From JACKDX01 sp964640175 (GTDB lineage: Bacteria; Myxococcota_A; Polyangia; Polyangiales; GCA-016699535), in NCBI GenBank assembly GCA_964640175.1, contig CAZXFW010000008.1, positions 92,459-156,458 of the forward strand: a DNA stretch of 64,000 nt, in the 5' to 3' direction. Positions 43,875 through 52,454 of the stretch are shown in pieces; the stretch's first letter is position 1; each line of letters opens with the position of its first letter. The position numbers were made by a program, and so were the translations under genes. The notes beneath the pieces are model-generated. The model saw only the letters and a program-made list of their open reading frames with translations. It had not been told where the DNA came from and made no database searches.

Positions 43875-45044
43875 CTTTGGAAACAACGTGATGTGCGTCA
43901 GCTCTGCTGGAATCCCTAGTCTCATGGGAGGTCCCCAAAAACCTGTGCCATTGCTGACATAGATTTGCGTGGAACCATGCCGATGCCATCCAGACACATA
44001 AGGCTGTTGTAAATGCACCAAAAAATTAAACGGAAATATCTGTCCACCATGCGTATGACCAGAAAGCTGTAAGTCCACTCCCAACTTGGCCGCTTCAATG
44101 ACGGCGCGTGGCTGGTGCGCTAACAATACCACTGGAATGTTGGGATCTCTGCCTGCCATGGCTTTAGGCAAGTCCGCCTTATGCCCAGCGGCGAATTCAT
44201 GTGCGGACCAGTCATCAATGCCTGCAATATCCAAAGCAGCACCATTGTGTGTGATACGTACACGCTCATTGCGCAACACCTTAATCCCAAGTGAATCGAT
44301 ATACGTCACCCATTCAGCCGCTCCCGAATAGTATTCATGGTTCCCAGTGACAAAAAACACACCGTACCGTGGCTTCAATTGTTTAAGGATCGCAATGGTG
44401 GCGCCAAGCTCAGACACTGATCCATCCACCATGTCCCCTGTAATCGCTACAATATCAGGCTTGATCTTGTTGATTTTGTCTACCAGCTGCTCAAGAAAGT
44501 TCTTCCCTAGCATTGGGCCTATATGGATATCCGTCAGTTGCACTATGCTAAACCCAGACAACGCTTCGGCACATCGGTCTAACTGAATATTCAAAGCTTT
44601 ATACCGAACAGGACGAAGTCCTTCCCACAAGGCATACCCACTCACAGGTATCCCGGCCATAATCACTGCTTTCGCAATTCCTCTTGCAAGAAACGTACGC
44701 CTCGATGGCTCTTCCAAATCGGAAATACGACGGGAAAGCCATCCCGAGCACACGAGACGTACCAGTTCACTAAACACCAGGCCGGCAAACATAATGAAAA
44801 TGAGCCCCATCCATCCAAACACCATGTTTGTCAGTAAAGTGCCCAATCGGTTTGGAAATATCCGCATAAATGCCGGACCCAACGGCACGCTCAGTGCCAT
44901 TGCAACACAAAACCACCCGGCTATTTTTGTAGTTTCCTCTGACCAATGTGGCTGCTTAAACAGCCTTAGCCACACGTAATAATGCACTAGGCCCGAAATG
45001 ACGGAAACAACACCAAGAAAACCCAACCAACGAGTCACAGACAT
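43851..45044 (-). CDS. Membrane-anchored metallophosphoesterase, YkuE-like
   Basis: A 397-residue protein: four N-terminal membrane helices (to about 110), then SRRTFLARG followed by a hydrophobic stretch (a twin-arginine-like signal in mid-protein), then a calcineurin-like domain (about 165-390) with DIHIG, GDMVDG, GNHEYY and GHTHGGQIFPF metal-binding motifs. YkuE-like enzymes act outside the membrane on phospholipids or phosphodiesters. Substrate unknown. Followed by a second phosphoesterase gene upstream on the same strand. Confidence 0.9.
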   Translation of the reverse strand: MSVTRWLGFLGVVSVISGLVHYYVWLRLFKQPHWSEETTKIAGWFCVAMALSVPLGPAFMRIFPNRLGTLLTNMVFGWMGLIFIMFAGLVFSELVRLVCSGWLSRRISDLEEPSRRTFLARGIAKAVIMAGIPVSGYALWEGLRPVRYKALNIQLDRCAEALSGFSIVQLTDIHIGPMLGKNFLEQLVDKINKIKPDIVAITGDMVDGSVSELGATIAILKQLKPRYGVFFVTGNHEYYSGAAEWVTYIDSLGIKVLRNERVRITHNGAALDIAGIDDWSAHEFAAGHKADLPKAMAGRDPNIPVVLLAHQPRAVIEAAKLGVDLQLSGHTHGGQIFPFNFLVHLQQPYVSGWHRHGSTQIYVSNGTGFWGPPMRLGIPAELTHITLFPKSLDLDKT

Positions 45045-45056
45045 GGGCTTGATGAC

Positions 45057-45794
45057 CTAAACACCAATAAACAACCTGTGCCCAAAATTATGCTCCAGAT
45101 TACTCGCAAACACTTTCTCGGCTGCAGCCTCAATATCATACTCCACCCGATGAAAGAAAAACTCGCGAGTTTCTGAGTTGAGCACAGCAAATGCTGCTCG
45201 GTTATCATAGTCACGGGGTTGCCCAACCGAGCCCACGCTGACGATGTATTTGTAGCCCTCTTCAAGCGTGAAATTTTCCGCAGGAAGCTCACGAACTTCA
45301 TTGGGCTTTAATGCAAATACCTTGCAAAGGTGCGAGTGGCCAATCAAGGTTAGCTGTGGCAATTGATCCCAAATCTCTAAACACTCAGCAGCTTGTTCGG
45401 GTGCGAAAATATAGTCAAACTCTTCCAAGCGCACCGGAGATCCATGACAAAGCAACAAATCAGCTTCGGATACATTGTGTTTATAGGGAAGGCCTTTGAG
45501 CCATGTCATGTTTTCAGTGCTGAGCTGTGCAGCATGGGTATCTAGTGCATGTCGGGCTGCATCGTAATAATACGAGTAGTCCATGCGACCAGCTACAGCC
45601 GCATCATGGTTACCTACAATGGTCACGCGCGCTAGATCTCTCACAAGGTTACAACATTCGTTAGGGCTTGCGCCATAACCAACAACGTCGCCCAGACAAT
45701 AATACACATCGATAGATTCACGGCTCAATGCAGCGGTAACCGCTGTCATTGCTTCAATATTAGCGTGAACGTCACTAAAAATCCCTACCCGCAT
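45057..45794 (-). CDS. Cytoplasmic metallophosphoesterase
   Basis: Calcineurin-like phosphoesterase of 245 residues from ATG 45794 (MRVGIFSDVHANIEAM). Motifs: DVHAN, GDVVGYG, GNHD, CHGSP and GHSHL, the full two-metal set. This subtype (GDVVGYGASPNE) is common as a stand-alone protein with broad phosphodiesterase or protein phosphatase activity. No signal peptide, so cytoplasmic. Located 12 bases upstream of the membrane phosphoesterase gene; possibly co-transcribed. Confidence 0.92.
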   Translation of the reverse strand: MRVGIFSDVHANIEAMTAVTAALSRESIDVYYCLGDVVGYGASPNECCNLVRDLARVTIVGNHDAAVAGRMDYSYYYDAARHALDTHAAQLSTENMTWLKGLPYKHNVSEADLLLCHGSPVRLEEFDYIFAPEQAAECLEIWDQLPQLTLIGHSHLCKVFALKPNEVRELPAENFTLEEGYKYIVSVGSVGQPRDYDNRAAFAVLNSETREFFFHRVEYDIEAAAEKVFASNLEHNFGHRLFIGV

Positions 45795-45829
45795 GATGCC
45801 AACACCTATGAATATGTTACGATGCCATA

Positions 45830-46375
45830 ATGCATGCCGCGCAACAAGTCTCCTCACCACCGCTTATTCGTGAACTGGCAACGGCCTGTATTCGTTACGT
45901 ACAGGAAGCCATTCGAGTCGAGCTTGATTACAGTGCCGAGACTCTGCCCATTCTAGACCACTATCTCGACCATTGTAGAGGCTTGCTACTCAATGACACC
46001 CAGAGCAACCAACGTGACGACATCCTGACCCTAGTCATCCCTGCAACAGGCGCTTATTTTGGAGAGGTCATCCGCAGCATCTATCCAGCAACCCACTGGC
46101 ATATGGCACAAGAGGAGTACGCCAACTACCGATTGGAGTTCGAACCGTTTGTGTTGACGTTCAATCCTTTAGGCGCCGCTTTAGAAGCAATGCATCGCTC
46201 CCACATGGATGGATGGGGGGCCCACTTCCAACTGGCCCACAAAGACGCCGACCTTGCAACACGCGCACTAGACCAACTTGGAGGCGTGCGGGCGGAGGAT
46301 TTTTTTCGGCTCACATTACGATTTGAAGTCCTACAACAGCTGGTAGAAGCACTGACTCCCACAGGACTCAACTAA
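45830..46375 (+). CDS. Unknown 181-residue protein
   Basis: No recognised family. A soluble mixed alpha/beta protein: a helical start (LIRELATACIRYVQEAIRVELDYS), then LTLVIPATGAYFGEVIRSIYP, WGAHFQLA and FRLTLRFEVLQQLVEALTPTG. The pattern (dialkylglycine-like ATGAYFGE, helices around) resembles small proteins of unknown function in Myxococcota. Divergent from the cytoplasmic phosphoesterase (35 bases between starts). Confidence 0.7.
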   Translation: MHAAQQVSSPPLIRELATACIRYVQEAIRVELDYSAETLPILDHYLDHCRGLLLNDTQSNQRDDILTLVIPATGAYFGEVIRSIYPATHWHMAQEEYANYRLEFEPFVLTFNPLGAALEAMHRSHMDGWGAHFQLAHKDADLATRALDQLGGVRAEDFFRLTLRFEVLQQLVEALTPTGLN

Positions 46376-46405
46376 AATTCATACCCTTGGAATCCACCTG
46401 GATTA

Positions 46406-46777
46406 TTAACGTTCTAAGTCGTTTTTCAATCCTTGCAGTGTAGGATCTTCATTTAACGCGCCGCGTAACACTGCCTCTAGCTCTATCCGTTGAGATGGGT
46501 TTAATAGCTCAGCACCATTTTGCTGTAGTGCGTATTCGACAAGCTGATCCATGGCCGCAGTCGCATCGATTTCACCTGCCTGAAGGCGTTGCACGACATT
46601 CTGCACCACATCAACCGCCGATGTGGGAGCCTTGCCTTGCGCCTGAGAGGCAGAAGCCACTTTGTCCATGCTTGCTTGAAATGTCTCTTTGACACTCTCA
46701 GCAGGCGCAGTGCTCTCAGCTCCTTTAACTGGAGGCGTGATAGAGGTACTACCAGGAGGTTTGATGGGAGAGTTCAT
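46406..46777 (-). CDS. Small unknown protein with disordered start and helical end
   Basis: ATG 46777 is chosen for its AAGGAA ribosome-binding site; a longer frame to 46810 lacks one. The 123 residues begin Pro/Ser/Thr-rich without signal peptide (MNSPIKPPGSTSITPPVKG), then form amphipathic helices (QNVVQRLQAGEIDATAAMDQLVEYAL; PSQRIELEAVLRGAL). Unknown function. The layout resembles small substrates or regulators of type III-like export, but I cannot confirm this. Confidence 0.6.
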   Translation of the reverse strand: MNSPIKPPGSTSITPPVKGAESTAPAESVKETFQASMDKVASASQAQGKAPTSAVDVVQNVVQRLQAGEIDATAAMDQLVEYALQQNGAELLNPSQRIELEAVLRGALNEDPTLQGLKNDLER

Positions 46778-46939
46778 GACGGGTTCCTTGTAAGCTAACG
46801 TAAGGCTCAAGGGCTATCAACCTGGATAGTGCCGATGTAGGTATCCGGCCCCCAAGCCACCTATATTCCACGTGAATTTTAGGTGTTCATTTGCCTTATC
46901 GGCCATCACACCCAAATGTTGCGTGAAGAAAGAGCGCAG

Positions 46940-46968
46940 TTGACAGTTCGGAGTGGCATTTCTATATC
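46940..46968 (+). promoter_or_regulatory. Promoter of the FolE-like gene, apparently leaderless
   Basis: Perfect TTGACA (46940-46945), 17-base spacer, TATATC (46963-46968). The expected transcription start, about 7 bases after the -10, is 46975, the first base of the GTG start codon, and there is no ribosome-binding site; the mRNA would be leaderless. Confidence 0.65.
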
Positions 46969-46974
46969 CCCAAA

Positions 46975-47565
46975 GTGCCCACTAAACCATCCTCTACCGG
47001 CGCCGCAGTAGCCATTGAAAATTTCCTTCGGGCCATTGGTATTCCGGTCGATACGGACCCCGAACTCAAGCATACGGGAAGAGATGTCGCACATGCGTTC
47101 CAACAGGAATTACTGAGTGGCTATCAAATGGACCCGGCTGAAATCCTTGCCCAGCACACCCAATCCCGCTCCAAAGCCTTGGTAGTGCTTTCCCATATAG
47201 CTATCCATCCTGTATGCCCCCACCATTTACTGCCTGGCGTAGGCACTGCCCACGTCGCATATCTGCCAGCTGGAAAAATCGTTGGCTTGGGCGCACTAGG
47301 AAATTTAACTCACTGCTATGCGCGTCGTTTGGTGCTGCAAGAAGACCTTGCCGAACAGATTGCAAATGCTCTGGTCACTCATTTGGATGCACGTTGGGCA
47401 GCTTGTACGGTTGATCTATTGCCTTTATGTATCACAGCACGTGGATTACATGCCGAGCAAAGCCGTGCCCTTTGTACTGCCTATGCTGGAGAACGTGCCG
47501 ACGATGCTGGATTAAAACAAGAATATTTCCAGACCCTCTCACTCACTCAGAAAAATAATTCTTAA
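46975..47565 (+). CDS. folE: GTP cyclohydrolase I-like protein (FolE family)
   Basis: Opens GTP to 7,8-dihydroneopterin triphosphate for folate or pterin synthesis. Diverged but complete core: VLSHIAIHPVCPHHLLPGVGTAHVAYLPAGKIVGLGALG with Cys81 and His84, and LCITARG with Cys152, the three expected zinc ligands. 196 residues (family about 190-220). Starts at GTG 46975. It faces ribA, which uses the same substrate GTP. Divergence leaves slight doubt about the exact reaction. Confidence 0.85.
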   Translation: MPTKPSSTGAAVAIENFLRAIGIPVDTDPELKHTGRDVAHAFQQELLSGYQMDPAEILAQHTQSRSKALVVLSHIAIHPVCPHHLLPGVGTAHVAYLPAGKIVGLGALGNLTHCYARRLVLQEDLAEQIANALVTHLDARWAACTVDLLPLCITARGLHAEQSRALCTAYAGERADDAGLKQEYFQTLSLTQKNNS

Positions 47566-48212
47566 TCTTTAGGATCCAACGGATCGGTAATTTGCAGCAG
47601 GTGACCCATCCGTTCACGTTTGGTTTCCAAATAGTCTTGATTGTGTGCATTCGCCTTAATAGGAACAGGTATGCGTCGGGTAATCTTGACACCATCTGCC
47701 TGAAGCGCATCGACTTTCGTCGGATTATTCGTGAGAAGCGCGATTGAAGCCACACCAAGATCAGCCAACATCTCACTCGCAATCTCATAACTGCGTTGGT
47801 CATCGTCAAATCCAAGCATACGGTTAGCATCCACCGTATCGTGTCCTTGCTCTTGCAATGCATAGGCTCGGATTTTATTACCTAACCCAATGCCTCGACC
47901 CTCTTGCCGCAGATATACCAACACCCCACGGCCTTCCGTTTGGATGGAAGTCAACGCCATATCCAACTGCTGCCTACAGTCACACTTAAGAGAATAAAGC
48001 ACTTCGCCTGTAAAGCATTCACTATGCACGCGCACAACCACGTCCTCAGCACCTGCGACATCACCTTTGATAAGCGCACAATGTTCCTTTGCGGAATCAA
48101 TTTCGCGATACACAATAAGCCGGAAAGTTCCAAATTCCGTTGGAACATCTGACTCAGCATAGCGAATCAATCTGAGGCTTTCGGGAATAGATTTCGTGCT
48201 TAAAGAAGACAT
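47562..48212 (-). CDS. ribA: GTP cyclohydrolase II
   Basis: First step of riboflavin synthesis: GTP to 2,5-diamino-6-ribosylamino-pyrimidinone phosphate. Stand-alone RibA, 216 residues from ATG 48212. Motifs: HSECFTGEVLYSLKCDCRQQL (zinc Cys), VYLRQEGRGIGLGNKIRAYALQ and LLTNNPTKVDALQ. No ribB domain is fused. The stop interlocks with folE. Confidence 0.95.
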   Translation of the reverse strand: MSSLSTKSIPESLRLIRYAESDVPTEFGTFRLIVYREIDSAKEHCALIKGDVAGAEDVVVRVHSECFTGEVLYSLKCDCRQQLDMALTSIQTEGRGVLVYLRQEGRGIGLGNKIRAYALQEQGHDTVDANRMLGFDDDQRSYEIASEMLADLGVASIALLTNNPTKVDALQADGVKITRRIPVPIKANAHNQDYLETKRERMGHLLQITDPLDPKD

Positions 48213-48294
48213 GATCCAAAAACGTTGAGTGCCTGTAATGTAAACACTGGACACATTCAGTCAAGCGTTACAAATTATATAAAAACCAACGAAT

Positions 48295-49359
48295 TTAGGC
48301 CTTATTTTGTAACAGGGCTGCTTGGTAGTCGGTACGTAACGCTGTAATTAAATCTTCCAACTCACCATCCATCACATGATCCAGCTTATGTAAGGTGAGG
48401 CCAAGTCGATGATCGGTTACCCTATTTTGAGGGTAGTTATAGGTACGAATTTTCTCTGCACGTTCTGCGGAGCCCACCATATCACGACGTTCAGCCGCCA
48501 CGGCTTCTGCCTGGGCCTGCTCTTCAAGCTTTAGAAGACGCGAACGGAGTATCTTCATAGCCTTAGCTTTGTTCTTAATCTGAGAACGCTCGTCCTGACA
48601 TTTGACAATCATGCCTGTGGGCTTGTGTTGAATCTGAACCGCTGAGTTGGTGGTATTGACCCCTTGCCCCCCAGGCCCCCCTGAAGCTGCAATGCTTATT
48701 TCTAAATCAGCTTCGTTAATATCCACTTCCACGTCATCGGCTTCTGGCAGCACTGCTACCGTTGCAGTTGATGTGTGAATCCGTCCTTGTGTTTCGGTCG
48801 CTGGAACACGCTGAACCCGATGGACTCCGCCTTCAAAACGCAAGTTGGAATACACTTTGCCACCACTGATCAAGGCGATGATTTCTTTGAGCCCTCCTGC
48901 TGAAGCAGGGCTACTCGACATAAGTTCCACTTTCCAACGCTGAGACTCTGCATAGCGGCTATACATTCGAAACAAGTCAGCCGCAAAAAGTGCGGCTTCT
49001 TCTCCTCCTGTGCCACTGCGAATTTCCAAGATGGTGTTCCGAGCATCATTCGGATCAGAAGGAATCAACAAAAGCTCGATGCGTTGGGTGATTTCTACGA
49101 GCTTTGTTTCAAGTTCGGGAATTTCTTCCAAGGCCATGTCACGAAGCTCAGGATCCAAAAGAGCTTGCTTGTCATCCTCAAGCTGTCGCTTAGTCTGTGT
49201 ATACTCCTGATAGGCTTGAACGATTTCGCTAAGCTCTGCACGCTCTTTATTCAACGTCATGAAGCGCTTCGCATCAGAAAGCACTTCTGCATCACACAAC
49301 AAGCTCTCTAAATGGCTGTGGCGTGCAGAAAGTTCTTCAAGTTTATCGATAGGAAGCAC
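48295..49359 (-). CDS. prfA: Peptide chain release factor 1
   Basis: Ends translation at UAA and UAG. GGPGGQGVNTTNSAVQI has the GGQ peptidyl-tRNA hydrolysis motif, and RVPATETQGRIHTSTATVAV the PxT codon-reading motif of RF1. 354 residues, normal. Follows rpmE on the same strand by 67 bases. Confidence 0.97.
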   Translation of the reverse strand: MLPIDKLEELSARHSHLESLLCDAEVLSDAKRFMTLNKERAELSEIVQAYQEYTQTKRQLEDDKQALLDPELRDMALEEIPELETKLVEITQRIELLLIPSDPNDARNTILEIRSGTGGEEAALFAADLFRMYSRYAESQRWKVELMSSSPASAGGLKEIIALISGGKVYSNLRFEGGVHRVQRVPATETQGRIHTSTATVAVLPEADDVEVDINEADLEISIAASGGPGGQGVNTTNSAVQIQHKPTGMIVKCQDERSQIKNKAKAMKILRSRLLKLEEQAQAEAVAAERRDMVGSAERAEKIRTYNYPQNRVTDHRLGLTLHKLDHVMDGELEDLITALRTDYQAALLQNKA

Positions 49360-49426
49360 GCTTAGACCCCTTCGCCCTTATGGTACCTGAAAGACGAGCG
49401 ATGCAGCTAAACCAATCTGGCGTAGA

Positions 49427-49636
49427 CTATTGTTTGGTGTGTTTGGCGTACTTCTTACGGAAGCGTTCAACACGACCTGCGGTATCCACGATCTTTTGTT
49501 TACCCGTATAAAACGGATGACACTGACCGCACACATCAACACTGAAAGAGCCGCGGGTGGAGCGTGTTTGGTAGACTGCACCACACGCACAGCTGATGGT
49601 TGCAGAGTTATATTCAGGGTGAATGTCAGGCTTCAT
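49427..49636 (-). CDS. rpmE: Ribosomal protein L31 (bL31), zinc form
   Basis: 69 residues with four Cys (CACG near 16-19 and CGQCHPFYTGKQK near 36-48), so the zinc-binding paralogue rather than the zinc-free one. Large-subunit protein at the subunit interface. The usual rpmE-prfA pairing is kept. Confidence 0.96.
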   Translation of the reverse strand: MKPDIHPEYNSATISCACGAVYQTRSTRGSFSVDVCGQCHPFYTGKQKIVDTAGRVERFRKKYAKHTKQ

Positions 49637-49747
49637 ACCAAGCTCCAGGAACAGGGGGTTTACCTAAGGAAACGTCGGATGGCAAGCCACTTGAGGCTTA
49701 AGACGTCTTGTAGTCGAGCAAAAATAGTCTACTTTAGGTGTTAGGCG

Positions 49748-49776
49748 TGGAAATTGCTTGTCTTTTTGGCTATAAT
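49748..49776 (+). promoter_or_regulatory. Promoter of acyP, near-leaderless
   Basis: TGGAAA (49748-49753), 17-base spacer and a consensus TATAAT (49771-49776). Predicted start near 49783, only 5 bases before the ATG at 49788. Confidence 0.6.
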
Positions 49777-49787
49777 TCTGCCCTCAT

Positions 49788-50066
49788 ATGGCTCAAAAAC
49801 GCCTTCAGTTGCTTATCCATGGCCGAGTCCAGGGAGTTTTTTTTCGGGCGAGCGCCCGCAGAGAGGCTCGTCAACTAGGTTTGACAGGCTGGGTCAAAAA
49901 CCGCCCTGATGGCCGCGTGGAAGTCTTACTTGAGGGCGATGAGGAGCGTGTCAAAGAATTTCTAACCTGGGCTCACCACGGACCGTCTACCGCACGTGTG
50001 GAGCAAGTCGAAACCAAATGGCGCAGCTATACCGGCGAGTTTGCTGACTTTCGTATCGTGCCCTAA
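49788..50066 (+). CDS. acyP: Acylphosphatase
   Basis: Hydrolyses acyl phosphates such as 1,3-bisphosphoglycerate or acetyl phosphate. HGRVQGVFFRASARREARQLGLTGWVKNRPDG carries the catalytic Arg and Asn; 92 residues is the standard length. Convergent with rplQ, sharing a bidirectional terminator. Confidence 0.96.
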   Translation: MAQKRLQLLIHGRVQGVFFRASARREARQLGLTGWVKNRPDGRVEVLLEGDEERVKEFLTWAHHGPSTARVEQVETKWRSYTGEFADFRIVP

Positions 50067-50078
50067 AACTTAAAACTG

Positions 50079-50104
50079 GAGCTCTTTTTAGCTCAAGCTT
50101 TTTT
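50079..50104. terminator. Bidirectional terminator between acyP and rplQ
   Basis: GAGCT (50079-50083), six-base loop CTTTTT... to AGCTC (50090-50094), followed by AAGCTTTTTT on the plus strand; the reverse strand reads through the same hairpin into a T-rich run (from about 50078 down). It would end both acyP and the ribosomal operon; it overlaps the rplQ stop. Confidence 0.65.
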
Positions 50105-50758
50105 GGCAGGTGCTTCTCCCGCCTCTTTGGCTGCACCCGAAGCGGCCTTGGAGCTCGCCTTCTTGGAAGGCTTTTCGCTTGCAGCAGCGCTCTTTGCCTT
50201 GGCCGGGGCGGATGTACCCTCTTCCGTAGTCTTTTTGGAAGGCGCCTTTTTAACAGGTTTGCTTGGCGCAGGCACAGACTCGGTAGGAACAAACTCGATC
50301 ACCGAAATCGGGGCATTATCACCACGCCGTAAAAGCGCCTTGGTAATGCGTGTATATCCACCACCTTGGCCAGCTTTGGCACGCTCAATGTAACGCGGAG
50401 CAATGTCGTGAAACAACTTATGTACGAGATTGACTTCCTCAGTTGAACCATCTGAACGCGTTGCCGTCATGGTTTTGGGAAGAAAGCTTGCGACAAGACG
50501 TTGTGCATGTACGCGTTTTGCAATCACCGCTTCCCGCTCTTGCGCCGTCTTGAGCTTACCCACATCTGTAGTTAACAGGTCACCCAAACGAATCGCTTTG
50601 GTGAGCAATCGCTCTGCGATACGCCTTAGTTCCTTGGCTTTCGCGTCCGTGGTTTCCAGTCGTTCATGTAATACGAGATTGCCTGCTAAATTGCGAAACA
50701 TCGCTTTGCGATGAGTCGCGTTTCTTCCGAACTTTCTACCCGCTTTTTGATGCCGCAT
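50093..50758 (-). CDS. rplQ: Ribosomal protein L17 (bL17) with long Lys/Ala tail
   Basis: Large-subunit protein, last gene of the operon. N-terminal core RHQKAGRKFGRNATHRKAMFRNLA is standard; the family domain ends near residue 155 (GDNAPISVIEFV). A low-complexity tail of about 65 residues rich in Lys, Ala, Ser and Pro (SKKASSKAASGAAKEAGEAP) follows; most L17 proteins end at about 125-140. The tail probably contacts rRNA or is disordered. Confidence 0.95.
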   Translation of the reverse strand: MRHQKAGRKFGRNATHRKAMFRNLAGNLVLHERLETTDAKAKELRRIAERLLTKAIRLGDLLTTDVGKLKTAQEREAVIAKRVHAQRLVASFLPKTMTATRSDGSTEEVNLVHKLFHDIAPRYIERAKAGQGGGYTRITKALLRRGDNAPISVIEFVPTESVPAPSKPVKKAPSKKTTEEGTSAPAKAKSAAASEKPSKKASSKAASGAAKEAGEAPAKKA

Positions 50759-50776
50759 GCTCCAACCAATCTTTTG

Positions 50777-51799
50777 CTAGTTCTTTTGAGCCTGTTGGGC
50801 CTTCCAACGCTCTAGCATCTCTGGCCAATTGTCGATCCGCATTCCCAAAGCAAGCCCCATGTTCTGCAAAATCTCACGGATTTCTTTGAGAGACTTTCGA
50901 CCAAAATTCTTGGTTTTAAGCATATCGGGCTCAGATCGCTGCACAAGCTCGCCAATGTAGTGAATGTTGGCATTCTGCAAGCAATTGGCCGAACGCACTG
51001 AAAGCTCAAGCTCTTCGACACTGCGAAAAAGGTTTTCATTTAAGGGCTCGGCCTGCGGAAGTTCCACATGCTCAGGCTCGTCAGCCTCTTCAAAATTGAT
51101 AAAAATCGTCAACTGCTCTTTCAAAATCTTAGCAGCATAGGCCACAGCATCCTGTGGTGGCACTGCACCATTGGTCCACACTTCCAATGTCAGTTTGTCA
51201 TAGTCAGTAATCTGACCCACACGTGCGTTGGTCACCGTGTAGTTGACCTTACGGATGGGAGAAAACAACGCGTCAATCGGAATCGTCCCAAGGTCCATTT
51301 CAGGATTTTTGTTACGATCGGCTGGCACATAACCACGACCGACATTGACAGTGAGCTCGGCTCTGAAGCGTCCATTGCTAGCCACATTACAAATCACGTG
51401 TTGAGGATTGAGAATCTCAACCTGGTCAGTTGCACGAATATCGCCCGCACGAACTTCGCAGGGACCTTCTTTATCGATATAGATCGTATGCTGCCTTGCA
51501 GAATGGGCACGCACTACCACCTGCTTAAGGTTTAGAATGATGTCTGTGACGTCTTCAATGACATCGGGCACAGACGTAAACTCATGAACGGCACCTTCGA
51601 TCTTCACCGCAGTGATTGCCGCCCCCTGTAGCGAGGAAAGAAGCACGCGTCGCAGCGAGTTGCCGAGCGTAATACCAAAGCCTCTTTCAAGCGGCTCACA
51701 TACGAACTTACCGTAGGTCCCCGTAAGCGACTCGTTATCGACGGGTACGCTACGTGGTTTGATGAGGTCTTTCCAATTTCTACTTACGATGGCACTCAT
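50777..51799 (-). CDS. rpoA: RNA polymerase alpha subunit
   Basis: Assembles the core polymerase and contacts promoter DNA and activators. N-terminal dimerisation domain (about 20-230; GFGITLGNSLRRVLLSSLQGAAITAVKIEG) and C-terminal domain (about 265-335; LELSVRSANCLQNANIHYIGELV). 340 residues, normal. Confidence 0.98.
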   Translation of the reverse strand: MSAIVSRNWKDLIKPRSVPVDNESLTGTYGKFVCEPLERGFGITLGNSLRRVLLSSLQGAAITAVKIEGAVHEFTSVPDVIEDVTDIILNLKQVVVRAHSARQHTIYIDKEGPCEVRAGDIRATDQVEILNPQHVICNVASNGRFRAELTVNVGRGYVPADRNKNPEMDLGTIPIDALFSPIRKVNYTVTNARVGQITDYDKLTLEVWTNGAVPPQDAVAYAAKILKEQLTIFINFEEADEPEHVELPQAEPLNENLFRSVEELELSVRSANCLQNANIHYIGELVQRSEPDMLKTKNFGRKSLKEIREILQNMGLALGMRIDNWPEMLERWKAQQAQKN

Positions 51800-51819
51800 T
51801 TGCTTTCCCTCACTAATGT

Positions 51820-52446
51820 TTATCGAGAGTAAAACTCAACAATAAGCTGTTCTTGAATAGGTATGGTGATCTCTTCCCGGTTGGGCAAAGTCTTAACTAG
51901 ACCAACGAGTTCAGCCCGATCAAGCTCAAGCCAATCGGGGATACCACGCTTTTCGGAATTCTCCATAGCCGTCTGAACACGGGCCATGCTGCGGCTTCTT
52001 TCATGAAGGCTGATTTTATCGCCAGGCTTTATCTGAAACGAGGGGATGTTAACTACCTTACCCTGAACCAAAACGTGCTTATGACGCACCAAGTGCCGCG
52101 CTTCGGCACGCGTAGCCGCAAAACCTAACCGATAACACACGCTATCCAGCCGACGCTCAAGACGGTACAACAATTGTTCACCGGTCACGCCCTTCGTATG
52201 GTCGGCCATCTTGAAGTACTTACGAAATTGCTGCTCAAGAATACCGTAGATCCGACGAACTTTTTGTTTTTCACGGAGCCGAATGCCGTATTCGGTCAAC
52301 TTGGAACGGCGTTGACCATGTTGTCCGGATGGGTAAGGACGACGGTCAAAAGAACACTTGTCGGTGTAACAGCGTTCCCCTTTTAAAAACAGCTTCATGT
52401 TTTCGCGCCGGCATTGTTTGCACACCGGACCAATGTATCTTGCCAT
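51820..52446 (-). CDS. rpsD: Ribosomal protein S4 (uS4)
   Basis: Primary 16S rRNA binder with an S4 domain (RLDSVCYRLGFAATRAEARHLVRHKHVLVQG). 208 residues. MARYIGPVCKQCRRENMKLF carries a Cys-x-x-Cys near the start; a second pair is CYTDKC, so zinc binding is likely. Confidence 0.97.
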   Translation of the reverse strand: MARYIGPVCKQCRRENMKLFLKGERCYTDKCSFDRRPYPSGQHGQRRSKLTEYGIRLREKQKVRRIYGILEQQFRKYFKMADHTKGVTGEQLLYRLERRLDSVCYRLGFAATRAEARHLVRHKHVLVQGKVVNIPSFQIKPGDKISLHERSRSMARVQTAMENSEKRGIPDWLELDRAELVGLVKTLPNREEITIPIQEQLIVEFYSR

Positions 52447-52454
52447 GTGTACTC

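Noticed and set aside
51068..51535. Plus-strand frame of 155 codons opposite rpoA
   Set aside because: rpoA is certain; the shadow has no family resemblance.
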